Assembly (NCBI RefSeq): GCF_004801415.1
Contig: NZ_SSNX01000010.1
Location: 1 to 64,000 of the forward strand
DNA from: Deinococcus sp. KSM4-11
Lineage (GTDB): Bacteria; Deinococcota; Deinococci; Deinococcales; Deinococcaceae
Length of the DNA stretch: 64,000 nucleotides
Direction: 5' to 3'
Positions 53,577-61,886 of this stretch are shown here, piece by piece (the first letter of the stretch is position 1; each line of letters opens with the position of its first letter). Both the position numbers and the translations under genes were made by a program. The notes under the pieces were generated by a model that did not search any database, had not been told where the DNA came from, and saw only the letters and a program-made list of their open reading frames with translations.

Positions 53577-54656
53577 ATGCTCACCACGCTGTTTCTCAAC
53601 CTGTGCATCCTGACCGCCTGCGCGTTCACACTCAGCTTCACCTACCGCCGGTGGCCCGTGCAGGGCCGGGGGCCATGGTTCTGGGTGCGTTATGCCGGGA
53701 TGGCGGCCAGCGGCCTCCTGCTGATGCAATTCCCCGCCACGGTGGTTCCAGGCGTGTTCGCCGACCTGCGCGCCGTGCCCGTCGTGTTTACCGTGCTGCA
53801 CAGCGGGCCGGTGGCTGGGATGGTCGTTGCCTTTCCCCTGATGCTCTACCGCCTTCACCTCGGCGGTGCCGGGGCGCCCATCATGGTGCTCAGCACCATC
53901 AGCATGCTGCTCCTCGGCAGCGTGGTTCGCCGTCTCGATCCCCTGCCGGGATTTGAAGTCAGCTGGCGGCGGCGCGTGACCCGCAGCCTGCTGACCCTGC
54001 TGCCCAACGGTCTGGGGCTGCTCCTGTTGCCGCAGGGACAGGCCCTGTTCGCCCAGACGTACGCGCCGGTGCTGCTCCTAAGCCTGGCCGGGTACGTGGT
54101 GGTCATGATGATCATCGATTCCCGGCTGACGACGCTGCGGCTTTTGAGCACCCTCGAAGGCCAGGCGCTGCTGGACGCGCTCACGGACGTGGCCAACCGC
54201 CGACAGTTCGAGCGCGACCTGCTGACCCTCCAGGCCATGGACGCGGTCGTGATGGTGGACATCGACCACTTCAAGGCGCTGAACGACACGCACGGCCACG
54301 CCGTGGGGGACGCCGCGCTGCGCGAGGTCGCGCAGCGCCTGAGCGGCGAGCTGCGTGGGGGTGACCGGGCCTACCGCTACGGGGGCGAGGAGTTCGCGGT
54401 CATTCTGCTGGACGTCGGGGCAAGCCACCTGCCGGCGGTGGCGGAGCGGCTGCGCGCGGCGGTGGAACGCGACCCCCTGCTGAGCGTGTGGTCGCACGTG
54501 ACGGTGAGTGTGGGCGCGGCATTGATGGGGAAGGAACCGCCGCTGGACGTGGTGGTGCAGGCGGATCGGGCGCTGTACCAGGCCAAGGCCGCGGGACGCA
54601 ACCGCACCGTGATCAGCGCGGGCTCAAGCCACCTCGCACCGGCCAGCCTGAACTGA
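53577..54656 (+). CDS. Membrane diguanylate cyclase (5TM-GGDEF)
   Basis: 359 residues; ATG 53577 behind GGGAGG. Five or six membrane helices occupy residues 1-190 and resemble the 5TMR-LYT sensor module (VVPGVFADLRAVPVVFTVLHSG, GPVAGMVVAFPLMLYRLHLGG). The GGDEF domain has FERDLLTLQAMDAVVMVDID, DHFKALNDTHGHAVGD and the active-site YGGEEF. RGGD five residues upstream is a standard product-inhibition site. It makes cyclic-di-GMP. Single gene, third cyclic-di-GMP enzyme in the window. Confidence 0.92.
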   Translation: MLTTLFLNLCILTACAFTLSFTYRRWPVQGRGPWFWVRYAGMAASGLLLMQFPATVVPGVFADLRAVPVVFTVLHSGPVAGMVVAFPLMLYRLHLGGAGAPIMVLSTISMLLLGSVVRRLDPLPGFEVSWRRRVTRSLLTLLPNGLGLLLLPQGQALFAQTYAPVLLLSLAGYVVVMMIIDSRLTTLRLLSTLEGQALLDALTDVANRRQFERDLLTLQAMDAVVMVDIDHFKALNDTHGHAVGDAALREVAQRLSGELRGGDRAYRYGGEEFAVILLDVGASHLPAVAERLRAAVERDPLLSVWSHVTVSVGAALMGKEPPLDVVVQADRALYQAKAAGRNRTVISAGSSHLAPASLN

Positions 54657-54759
54657 CCGCAGTCACGGGCACCAGGAGGATGTATCCGTGGGACGCTCCA
54701 TCTGGGCTGCGGTCAAGGGCCAGTGGGGCGGCATCAGCGACGCTGTAATCAGGTTCCTC
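54657..54759. other. Spacer before the aldo/keto reductase remnant
   Basis: No gene; the C-terminal part of the decayed reductase may extend into it, out of frame. Confidence 0.3.
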
Positions 54760-55010
54760 AAGGTGCCGGCCACGTCTTCGATTGCACGTTGAGGTCGACG
54801 CGGTGCTGGTCGTACAGTCGATGTGGCATGTACGAAGGCGTCGAAGTAAGCCCTCGATGACCTGCCGGATGTGTTCGGGACGGCTATTCAGGCTTACGTG
54901 GCCTCCATCCGCGTCGTCCTCGTTCGCGAACTTGGTGGTGATGACCACCTGATCCCGGTAGAGGGCGAGCGCTTCGCCCACCAGTGCCGCGTGAGTCTCG
55001 GTGGGTGTTC
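54760..55010 (-). pseudogene. Aldo/keto reductase fragment
   Basis: On the minus strand, THAALVGEALALYRDQVVITTKF and RPEHIRQVIEGLLRRLRTCHID match the middle of aldo/keto reductases. A one-base loss after HID shifts the frame; the next frame continues LYDQHRVDLNV. Start, catalytic Asp/Tyr region and C-terminus are missing. A truncated, frameshifted remnant. Confidence 0.7.
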
Positions 55011-55206
55011 ACCTGTGGCATGGAGAACGGCAGTGGCCTGACCTTTGCAGTGCGGGGCCAGCAGAGGTACCCCGCAGGTGACGACGTCGTCATGGTGTGG
55101 CTCGACATGGAAGGGCTCGGCTGTGTGGGCGGCGATGCGCCCCCACCACGAGTGGCGGCAGGCCTGGCGATCCTGCTGGACTTGCCCCCGGGCGGGGCGA
55201 CGGTGC
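55011..55206. other. Decayed DNA, no intact gene
   Basis: One minus frame reads EPFHVEPHHDDVVTCG, suggestive of a hydrolase remnant, but nothing continuous can be assembled. Confidence 0.3.
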
Positions 55207-55947
55207 CTACCCGTGGGATGGCGTCGGCCGGACTGCGTGGCGATCGTGCAACACGGCCATGAACGCGTGAAAGGTGCTCAGGGTGTGAGGGTGGGCCGCG
55301 AACAGAAGTTCCGGGTGCCACTGCACCGCGACCAGACCGTCGCCCTCGACCGCCTCGACCAGTCCGTCCGGAGCGTGGGCTGCGGCGCGCAGCGTGGGTG
55401 CCAGGACATCAATTCCCTGATGGTGGTACGAGTTCACCAGGGCACGTTCTCCGTGCGCGGCGTGCAGGGCGCTGCCGGGAACGAGGGTCACCTCGTGGCC
55501 CAGGGTGGGTGGCCGGGCAACCTGGGCGTGATCCACCCAGAATCTGGCGTGGTCCGGCAGATGCTGCCACAGGGTGCCGCCCTCCAGCACGTTGATCATC
55601 TGCACGCCCCGGCAGATGCCGAACACCGGTTTGCCCAGCGTCCGTGCCGCGCGGTACAGCTCGGTCTCGTAGCGGTCGCGTCCCTCATCCACCTCGCCGA
55701 GGCCGCGCACCGGGTGGGCGCCGAAGTGCCGGGGGTGCACGTCCACGCCGCCGGTCAGCAGCACGGCGTCCACGATGCGGGCGTGTTCGCCGGCCAGTTC
55801 GGGCAGCGGTGGAAGCTGGATGGGCAGGGCGCCGACCACCGCCAGGCCCTCGGCGTAGTTCTGGGAGGTGCCGCTGAAGCGGCGGCCCAGCCCGGACGTC
55901 TCGGTGGGCTGCGAGGTGCTCAGGCCGATCAGGGGGCGTGCGGGCAT
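55207..55947 (-). CDS. Peptidase C26 / gamma-glutamyl-gamma-aminobutyrate hydrolase-like
   Basis: 246 residues from ATG 55947; a TATGCT -10 box ends six bases upstream, so it is leaderless. Class I glutamine amidotransferase fold with nucleophile Cys112 in GICRGVQMINV, His211/Glu213 in VQWHPE, and LLTGGVDVHPRHFG near 63-76. PuuD-type members hydrolyse gamma-glutamyl-GABA in putrescine breakdown; others act on gamma-glutamyl peptides. No other polyamine genes are adjacent, so the substrate is open. Confidence 0.9.
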   Translation of the reverse strand: MPARPLIGLSTSQPTETSGLGRRFSGTSQNYAEGLAVVGALPIQLPPLPELAGEHARIVDAVLLTGGVDVHPRHFGAHPVRGLGEVDEGRDRYETELYRAARTLGKPVFGICRGVQMINVLEGGTLWQHLPDHARFWVDHAQVARPPTLGHEVTLVPGSALHAAHGERALVNSYHHQGIDVLAPTLRAAAHAPDGLVEAVEGDGLVAVQWHPELLFAAHPHTLSTFHAFMAVLHDRHAVRPTPSHG

Positions 55948-56034
55948 GGCCCGAGCATAGAGCAGGCCACCGTATCAAGCCTCTGAAAACGAGATGCTCA
56001 GCGGCCCGATGTGGTGGCCTGCTGAATATTCAGA

Positions 56035-56247
56035 GCGGGCGTGGGGCTGACCCCGCTGGCCTACCTGACGAGGTGGCGCATGCTGCTGGCAGCGAACCGG
56101 CTCACCGCTGGCGGGGAGAGCGTGGCCGACATCGCGCTGTCGCTGGGGTATGAGTCTGAGGCGGCATTCAGCACAGCGTTCAAACGGGTGATGGGCCGCC
56201 CGCCCCGCCGGTATGGCCGACAGGGCCATCCTGCAGCTTCAGACTGA
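56035..56247 (+). pseudogene. AraC-type helix-turn-helix fragment
   Basis: About 70 codons match the C-terminal half of an AraC DNA-binding domain (GLTPLAYLTRWRMLLAANRL, VADIALSLGYESEAAFSTAFKRVMGRPPRRY). An in-frame stop lies just upstream (56023-56028) and the ligand domain and first helix-turn-helix are missing. Likely a 5'-truncated gene. Confidence 0.75.
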
Positions 56248-56314
56248 ACGGTAGACAGGAGCGCGGCGTGTGGTTGCTGATTTGGGGTTGGACAGGCCAG
56301 CTGAGGTAGGGGGT

Positions 56315-56432
56315 TCTGGCAACTTTGTGTGTTGCGCTGAGCCGTGGGACGCTGAGCGCGTCACTCCCACTCGGGCCGACAAGCCTGCTGGCAACTTCGA
56401 CCCTGCAAGGTCGTGTGTTAAATCCTGGCCGG
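56315..56432 (+). repeat. Left copy of a ~110-base direct repeat flanking IS110
   Basis: Nearly 90% identical to 57551-57680 over about 105 bases (from GCGCTGAGC to ATCCTGGCCGG). Noncoding, GC-rich, with a short internal dyad around CGACCCTGCA. Either a pre-existing repetitive element hit by the transposon or an end region of a larger element. Confidence 0.8.
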
Positions 56433-56542
56433 CCCGAGACTCCTTCAACCAGACGCAACAGTATTCGAGGCGTCCGAGCCTGCACACAAAATATCGTCGA
56501 TTGAATTAGGGCAGTGACCATCCATCCTCACTGGGGGTTTGT
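56433..56542 (+). ncRNA. IS110 left non-coding end, candidate bridge RNA region
   Basis: The 110 bases between the left repeat and the transposase start are where IS110-group elements encode the structured guide (bridge) RNA. I could not fold it by hand, so this is based on position in a known family. Confidence 0.35.
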
Positions 56543-57544
56543 ATGGCTGTGCTTGGAATCGACGTTGGAAAGGACGAGTTATATGTCTCACTGCGGAGCC
56601 AGAAAGGAGAATCCCAGGGAAAAGTCAAACCGTTCCCGAACACCGCTGCAGGGCACCGACAGCTGGTTGCCTGGCTGAGAACGTCGCGTGCGGTGGTCGC
56701 GGAGACCCAGGTGGTCATGGAATCGACCAGCGTGTACTGGGAAACCATCGCGATGTACCTCCACGAGGCCGGATACGTTGTCAGCATCGTCAATGCCGCA
56801 CAGATCAGGTTTTTTGGCAAAAGCCTGCTGAAGCGCGGCAAAACCGATGTGTTGGACGCCGAATTGATTGCACACTATGGAGCTGCGATGCATCCAGCGT
56901 GCTGGATGCCCCCAGAGACAGAATTGGTCGAATTGCGTGCTCTGATGCGAGGCCGGGCGAGTATCGTTGAGCTGATCACGCTCGAGAAAGGCCGCCACCA
57001 CGCGATGGAGCATCAATTTCAGTCGAGTCCAGTGGCGCTGAGGTGGATCGAAGCCCGTCAAGCATTTCTCGCACAGCAACTTGACGAGGCGGATACTGAA
57101 ATCCGGACGCTGATCAAGGCATCGCTGCGTCTACATCAACACGTCGAACTGCTGTCAACGGTTCCGGGGATTGGCCTGCTTACCGCGTCGGTCTTGTTGA
57201 CCGAAACCATGACGTTAGGTCAGATGGAGCATGCGGATCAGTGGGCTGCGTACGCTGGCCTTTCACCGATGCCGCACCAGTCCGGGCACTTCGTCGGGAA
57301 GACGAGGATCTCCAAGATTGGGAATGCTCGTCTGCGACGAACATTCTATCTTTCGGCTCTGACGGCCTCGCGAATGACGACTCCATTCGGCGACTTCTAC
57401 CGCCGCCTCACAGCCTCAGGGAAACCGAAAAAAGTGGCTCTCATTGCGCTGGCACGCAAAATCATCCGAGTCTGCTTCGCCGTCTTAAAATCAGGCCAAG
57501 CGTATGACCCCGGCTATACACGAGCGTTGCAACCTGGTGCTTGA
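56543..57544 (+). mobile_element. IS110 family transposase
   Basis: 333 residues, intact, ATG 56543. The N-terminal RuvC-like DEDD domain has GIDVGKDELYVSL (first Asp), VVMESTSVYWE (Glu) and KTDVLDAELIAHY (Asp pair). The C-terminal Tnp domain has TVPGIGLLTASVLL, DQWAAYAGLSPMPHQSG with the serine, and KIGNARLRRTFYLSAL. IS110 recombinases use an RNA guide to pair donor and target and make no long terminal inverted repeats. The transposase stop is within ten bases of the right repeat copy, so the right end is very short. Confidence 0.93.
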
Positions 57545-57550
57545 CGGATC

Positions 57551-57680
57551 CCTAGCAACACAGTATTTTGTGGGTTGCGCTGAGCTGTGGGGCGCTGAGC
57601 GCGTCACTCCCGCTCGGGCCGACAAGCCTGCTGGTAACTTCGACCCTGCAGGTCGTGTGTTACATCCTGGCCGGGCCTGC
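57551..57680 (+). repeat. Right copy of the ~110-base direct repeat
   Basis: Partner of 56315-56432 in the same orientation, beginning just after the transposase stop. Differences are scattered single bases and small indels, so the copies are old or diverged independently. Confidence 0.8.
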
Positions 57681-57696
57681 GAATAAGGGTGGGCCC

Positions 57697-58134
57697 TCAG
57701 TGCACTTCGGGGACGAAGACACTGGGACGGAGGTGGAAGTACACCCCGAGTGTCCGCATGTGGGTGAGCGTCCACGTGTCCTCGCCCGCCAGCAGGCGCT
57801 CGATCTCGCTGACCTCCAGACGGGTGGCCTCCGCGAGGGCGGCGCTCGTCAGGTCACGGTTCTCCATCAGGAAGGCCAGCAGATCCTGCGTGGGCACGCC
57901 GTCCAGTGGGTAGGCCACCGTCTCGTACTCCTCGACCAGGGAGCTGACCACGTCGAGCAGGGGATCGAGTTCGGGGTGCTCGTGCACGTGATCAAGCAGG
58001 ACGTTGATCAACGCGAGGGCCTGCTCATTCTGCGTTTCGGTGGTGATACCCGCCAGGAGGCCGTGGGAGGCCTCGACGGCGGCAGTCCACGTGGTGACCA
58101 GGGCTTCAAGGTCAGGGGCCGGCATGATGGTCAT
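57697..58134 (-). CDS. HigA-like antitoxin / HTH regulator (orphan)
   Basis: 145 residues; ATG 58134 behind AGGAG. The N-terminal region (LLDHVHEHPELDPLLDVVSSLVEEYETVAYPLDG, split) and the C-terminal XRE helix-turn-helix (LTSAALAEATRLEVSEIERLLAGED) match HigA antitoxins. The usual HigB toxin would be encoded just upstream on the same strand, but 58135-58284 holds no gene. It may be an orphan regulator or the relic of a toxin-antitoxin pair. Confidence 0.82.
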   Translation of the reverse strand: MTIMPAPDLEALVTTWTAAVEASHGLLAGITTETQNEQALALINVLLDHVHEHPELDPLLDVVSSLVEEYETVAYPLDGVPTQDLLAFLMENRDLTSAALAEATRLEVSEIERLLAGEDTWTLTHMRTLGVYFHLRPSVFVPEVH

Positions 58135-58284
58135 GGTTCTCCTCGACACCAGCGCGGAGCTGGCCTGCATGGGGGTGGATGCTGGATGGTCAGGGTAGCG
58201 CGCCCATGGTTGGCCAACTGTCCAGCTTGACGATTGGGTATTCCCGGCATGGTGCGCCAGGGCGTGAGGCCGTACCCTGGGGGC

Positions 58285-58509
58285 ATGCTGGATCGCATTG
58301 TGATCGACTCCAACATCTGCAACGGGCGGCCCACCGTGCGCGTCACGCGCATCACCGCCCAGACCATCGTGGAATTCCTCGCCGCTGGGAACTCCGTTGA
58401 CGACGTGCTGGACGAGTACCCCACCCTCACCCGCGAGGACATCCTGGCGTGCCTGGCGTACTCGTCGCGGCTCCTCGCGCACCAGTTCACGCTGGAACGG
58501 ATTGCTTGA
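58285..58509 (+). CDS. DUF433 domain protein (putative antitoxin)
   Basis: 74 residues from ATG 58285; a TACCCT -10 box ends six bases upstream (leaderless). NGRPTVRVTRITAQTIVEFL, AGNSVDDVLDEYPTLTREDI and CLAYSSRLLAHQ are the DUF433 winged-helix signature. Such proteins are commonly paired with DUF5615 PIN-like proteins as VapBC-like modules. Its stop overlaps the TTG start of the partner. Confidence 0.88.
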   Translation: MLDRIVIDSNICNGRPTVRVTRITAQTIVEFLAAGNSVDDVLDEYPTLTREDILACLAYSSRLLAHQFTLERIA

Positions 58510-58862
58510 CCTCCCGCGGGTTCCTGCTGGACGAGAATCTGTCGCCCCGCCTCAAGGCGGGCTTCGGTGCAGACGTGCTGGTGGTGCACGCCCGTGACCT
58601 GGGCGAGAACCCCACCGACCTGGAGCTGTGGACGGATGCGGCCGAGCATGCCCTGGTGATCGTCACCAAGGACGCGGACTTCACCGACCGGGTGCTGCTG
58701 CAGGACGGCCCGCCGCCGTGGGTGGTGCAGCCGCACTGCGGCAACCTGCGCGCCAGAGAGATGCGGCTGTTCCTGGAGGCGCAGTGGCCCCGAGTGGTGG
58801 CCCTGCTGCCCCAGCACCGGCTGATCCAGGTGCACCTGGACCAAATCGAAGCCGTGACCTGA
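58506..58862 (+). CDS. DUF5615 PIN-like protein (putative toxin)
   Basis: 118 residues from TTG 58506 (TTGA overlap with the antitoxin stop). LLDENLSPRLKAGFG at the N-terminus supplies the first acidic site; HARDLGENPTDLELW and VTKDADFTDRVL hold the other conserved acids of the Mut7-C/PIN-like nuclease fold. Expected to be an RNase neutralised by the DUF433 protein. Confidence 0.88.
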   Translation: MTSRGFLLDENLSPRLKAGFGADVLVVHARDLGENPTDLELWTDAAEHALVIVTKDADFTDRVLLQDGPPPWVVQPHCGNLRAREMRLFLEAQWPRVVALLPQHRLIQVHLDQIEAVT

Positions 58863-58934
58863 GGGCCGCTGCTGCCCCCGTCGGGGGAAAGGTTAGGCCG
58901 TCACTTCAGCGCTGCGACGCCGTAGCCTGGGCCA

Positions 58935-59395
58935 GTGCGCCGACTGCTTTCCCTTGCCCTGCTGACCATCACTGCTTCCGCCCATGCCCAGCACCAGGTG
59001 GTTCAGCCCGCCCCGTGTGGCGCGAACACCACACCTGTGGTCGCCATCGCCATCCAGTACCACCACGGTGCAGCCCATGGCTGGGACTTCACCGAAGCGC
59101 TGGACGACGCCCTGGTGCGTGAGGGCTTCCGCACCTATACCGACGCGTCTTATCCCAGGTGGAGGAAGCTACCATCCGTCTGGAGGGCACGGTGGACGAC
59201 TCGAAGGGCCTGAGCGGCACGTCAAGCACCCGCGTGGGCAATGCGCGCCTTGACGTCGTGGACGTTGATAGCCGGCAGGTCATCCTGACTCTCGCTCAGC
59301 AGCAGGCGGGCTTCGTGTTCAGCGCCCCGACCCTGATTGCGTTTGTGGGCATGGTGGTCAAAGAGGTCAAGGCCCGCTACTGCCAGCTGCACTGA
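58935..59395 (+). pseudogene. Secreted protein with a frameshift
   Basis: GTG 58935 follows a TAGCCT -10 box by six bases. A signal peptide (LLSLALLTITASAHA) and ~75 residues (VVAIAIQYHHGAAHGWDFTE, ALVREGFRTYTDASYP) run in one frame to about 59155. The sensible continuation (VEEATIRLEGTV, RVGNARLDVVDVDSRQVILT) is in another frame to TGA 59393-59395. One missing base would join them into ~150 residues. No family recognised. It could also be two genes, the second starting at GTG 59159. Confidence 0.55.
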
Positions 59396-59471
59396 GCGCT
59401 GGGCAGCGCCGCTCAGCATCGGACTGCATGAGTTGACGCTCCCTGCATACCGCGCTATCTTGAAGAAATCA

Positions 59472-59493
59472 AAGGCGACCTCCGGGTCGCCTT
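59472..59493 (+). terminator. Intrinsic terminator
   Basis: Nine-base stem (59472-59480 with 59485-59493), four-base loop, followed by CTTGCGTTT. It lies 77 bases after the frameshifted secreted gene. Confidence 0.7.
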
Positions 59494-59631
59494 CTTGCGT
59501 TTCAGGCCAGGGTTACCGGCGCGCCCGCGCCTCCAACCACCACGTGTGGGCTGGGCGGAGGTCGCTGCGCTTGGGCCCCAGCGCCTGCCTGGTGCGCCTG
59601 ACCAGCTGCCGGATCTCGGGCGGGGGGCCTT

Positions 59632-60168
59632 CTACTGCGCGGCCCGTGTCCCCGTCAGCACGACCAGCAGCACATGGTCAACGAGCCGGATCAGCCGCTC
59701 GCGCGGGATCGAGCCCCCAGCCGGTCCGCCCTCGTGCGCCAGGAGTGCGATGACCGTTTCACTGAGGACGTCCAGCTCCACCACCGACAGCGGCGCGTGG
59801 CCCGCCGCCGCCGCCTGGCCCGCGAGTCTGCTCAGCTCCGCCCGAACGAACGTGCTGGAGCGCTCACTCAGGGTGCGGTACAGATCCGGGTGCGACCGCG
59901 CCATCTCCATCGTCGCGGTGACGGTCTCGGGCTGGCCCTCGCAGTTGCCGACCTGCACCATCAACGCGAGCAGATCGTCCCGCAGCGAGGTGCCGGGGTA
60001 GCGAGGAGCGGTCATGGGGTTCAGCGTGGCCACGGCATCGGCCACCACATCTGCTTTCGCCGTCCACCGCCGATACAGCGTCGCTTTCGATACCCCTGCC
60101 CGCGCTGCCACGTCGGTCATGGTCAGGGCGTGGTACCAGGCAACACAACCATCCCCTGCCTTATTCAA
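59632..60168 (-). CDS. TetR family regulator, possibly N-terminally truncated
   Basis: 178 codons from a TTG. Helix-turn-helix TMTDVAARAGVSKATLYRRW is clear, as is the C-terminal TetR_C-like region (GNCEGQPETVTATMEMA, SETVIALLAHEGGPAGG). Helix 1 of the DNA-binding domain is missing: the residues before YHALTM (NKAGDGCVAW) do not look like it, and an in-frame stop lies a few codons upstream. It is probably 5'-truncated; if functional, translation may start at an internal ATG. Confidence 0.65.
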   Translation of the reverse strand: MNKAGDGCVAWYHALTMTDVAARAGVSKATLYRRWTAKADVVADAVATLNPMTAPRYPGTSLRDDLLALMVQVGNCEGQPETVTATMEMARSHPDLYRTLSERSSTFVRAELSRLAGQAAAAGHAPLSVVELDVLSETVIALLAHEGGPAGGSIPRERLIRLVDHVLLVVLTGTRAAQ

Positions 60169-60338
60169 TGACCTTCAGCTTCAGTTCATTTGTAAAGGAT
60201 CGGGTAAACCCTGGCATGTACGACCCAAGCCAGCCCCCGTCAGACTGCCTGGAGCATTTTCATTCAGTGCTGTTTGAACACAGAGTTATTCCAGCGCCGC
60301 TTCTTCTCAGTAAACCGAATCGCCCTCAGGAGTGTCCC

Positions 60339-60404
60339 ATGACCATGCTTACTCTTCTTTATTACCCTGCCTCCCCATTGTCCAAATGGGGAGCATCCTC
60401 ATGA
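60339..60404 (+). CDS. 21-codon upstream open frame coupled to the membrane protein gene
   Basis: ATG 60339 has AGGAG six bases upstream; the frame encodes a short peptide with a hydrophobic start (MTMLTLLYYP) and ends in TGA 60402-60404, overlapping the next ATG (ATGA). It looks like a leader peptide that couples or meters translation of the downstream gene; it may equally be chance. Confidence 0.4.
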   Translation: MTMLTLLYYPASPLSKWGASS

Positions 60405-61327
60405 CGCTTGTCGACAACGGTACGATCCTCACCCGCATCAACTGGACAGGTGTTGTTGCTGGCCTCGCCGTTGGCGTTGTCACCCAACTCGCCTTGAGCG
60501 CCCTGGGCGTCGTCTTCGGGGCAGGAGCCAACTCGTTCGGCAGTCTGGCCATCGCTACGGTGATCTGGTTGGCCATCAGTGTGGCCGTGTCAAGTTGGCT
60601 GGCCGGACTGACGGCCGCCCGGGCGGCGGGATACCTCACGCCTGCCCAGGGCCGGTTCAATGGCCTGGTCACCGGTAGCCTGCTTGCGCTCCTCACCACC
60701 CTCGTCCTGAGCAACGCCTTGACCGCGGGCTTCCGCACGGCCAGCAACGTTGTTGGTGGAGTGGTTGGCACGGCGGCGTCCGGCGCGGCCGTGGCTGGTA
60801 CCGCCGCCGCCAACAGCGGCGCGTTGCAGAGCGACCCGGTGCAGAACATCCTGGGGGGTCTGGATGATCAGGAGATCGGTCAGTTGATCTCGGACGGTGC
60901 TCCGGAACTCACCGACCAGCAGGCGACGGCGGCCACCAAGGTTGTCAGCGGGATCATCCGCCGGGCCAGCACCGACATCGGCAATAACCTGGGGGATCTG
61001 ACCAACCTCGGGCAACTGGTGACCAAGCGCGTGGATGCGATTACGTCGGCGCTCTCCGGGAAGGATCTGGTGAGCCGATTGCAGCGTCAGGGACTGAGCC
61101 AGGCGCAGGCGCAGCAGACGGCGCAGGCCATCAGCAAGCGGGCAGCGGATCTCAAGCAGCAGGCGCTGGATACCGCGGCCGCGACAGAACGGATTGCCCG
61201 TCAGGCGGCGTCGACGGCGGCCTGGGGGTTCCTGCTGGCGTTGGGGCTGATCCTGGGCTTCGCAACCTTCGGCGGCGGGATGGGGGCTGACCGGCCCGCT
61301 GCAAGCGTGAATCCAACACGCCACTAA
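60401..61327 (+). CDS. Membrane protein with four or five helices and a central amphipathic region
   Basis: 308 residues from ATG 60401 (GGGGAG eight bases upstream). Helices near 14-40, 46-70, 85-110 and 115-135, a long polar alpha-helical region (~145-265, rich in Gln and Ala), and a final helix (AAWGFLLALGLILGFATFGGG). Glycine-zipper-like pattern GGVVGTAASGAAVAGTAAAN. Resembles membrane proteins loosely labelled PhnA-like, of unknown function. Stands alone between a divergent TetR gene and a terminator. Confidence 0.68.
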   Translation: MTLVDNGTILTRINWTGVVAGLAVGVVTQLALSALGVVFGAGANSFGSLAIATVIWLAISVAVSSWLAGLTAARAAGYLTPAQGRFNGLVTGSLLALLTTLVLSNALTAGFRTASNVVGGVVGTAASGAAVAGTAAANSGALQSDPVQNILGGLDDQEIGQLISDGAPELTDQQATAATKVVSGIIRRASTDIGNNLGDLTNLGQLVTKRVDAITSALSGKDLVSRLQRQGLSQAQAQQTAQAISKRAADLKQQALDTAAATERIARQAASTAAWGFLLALGLILGFATFGGGMGADRPAASVNPTRH

Positions 61328-61404
61328 GGGGGAGTGAAAGCAGATTGACTGCAGGAACGCACGGTAGTTGAAGTCCCACAGTGATCGTGTTCTTGCCCGT
61401 TGAC

Positions 61405-61430
61405 AGCACCCCCGCTTCTGCGGGGGTGCT
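61405..61430 (+). terminator. Strong hairpin terminator
   Basis: Perfect 11-base stem (61405-61415 with 61420-61430), TTCT loop, then TACTTTCC. It lies 78 bases past the membrane protein stop. Confidence 0.75.
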
Positions 61431-61583
61431 TACTTTCCGGGAGGTAGAGGTGACTGCACGGCCCTTACCCGTGCCCAACAGCGCTGCAGTGAAATAACGC
61501 ATTCCGGCTTATGGAGGGCCGTTTCGAATGCTGTGCTGGCGTGGGGCTTACCCTCTGGCGCCACGCCAGCACAGCAGGCGTGC

Positions 61584-61778
61584 TCAGGGGGCCCATGCCT
61601 GACGCGTGAGGTGGTGGCTGTGATGCAGGATCCGCTCGCGTCCGTGTTGATCCAGCACCGTGACCTGCAGGGCATCCCGCGTCACCACGCGCTGCACGGT
61701 GATCAGCTCGATCTGGTTCACGCGCACCACATCCCCCTCCTTTACCTCCGCCAAGGTGATCGGCTCCCACAACATCAT
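61584..61778 (-). CDS. Hypothetical 64-residue protein
   Basis: ATG 61778 with GGAGG five bases upstream; an upstream in-frame ATG at 61790 has a poorer fit. Compact beta-like sequence (EPITLAEVKEGDVVRVNQIE, LITVQRVVTRDALQVTVLD) with a His-rich tail (HHSHHLTRQ). No family recognised; it looks like a small SH3-like or barrel protein. Located 108 bases beyond the antiporter stop on the same strand, so possibly co-transcribed. Confidence 0.55.
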   Translation of the reverse strand: MMLWEPITLAEVKEGDVVRVNQIELITVQRVVTRDALQVTVLDQHGRERILHHSHHLTRQAWAP

Positions 61779-61886
61779 CCTTTCCTCCATGTCGACCCAC
61801 CCACCGACGTCGATAACCCCCTCGACGCCGTGGGGAACCAGGGTGTGGTGTGGCCCGCGGTCTGATGACGGCACGACCGCTCCGGT

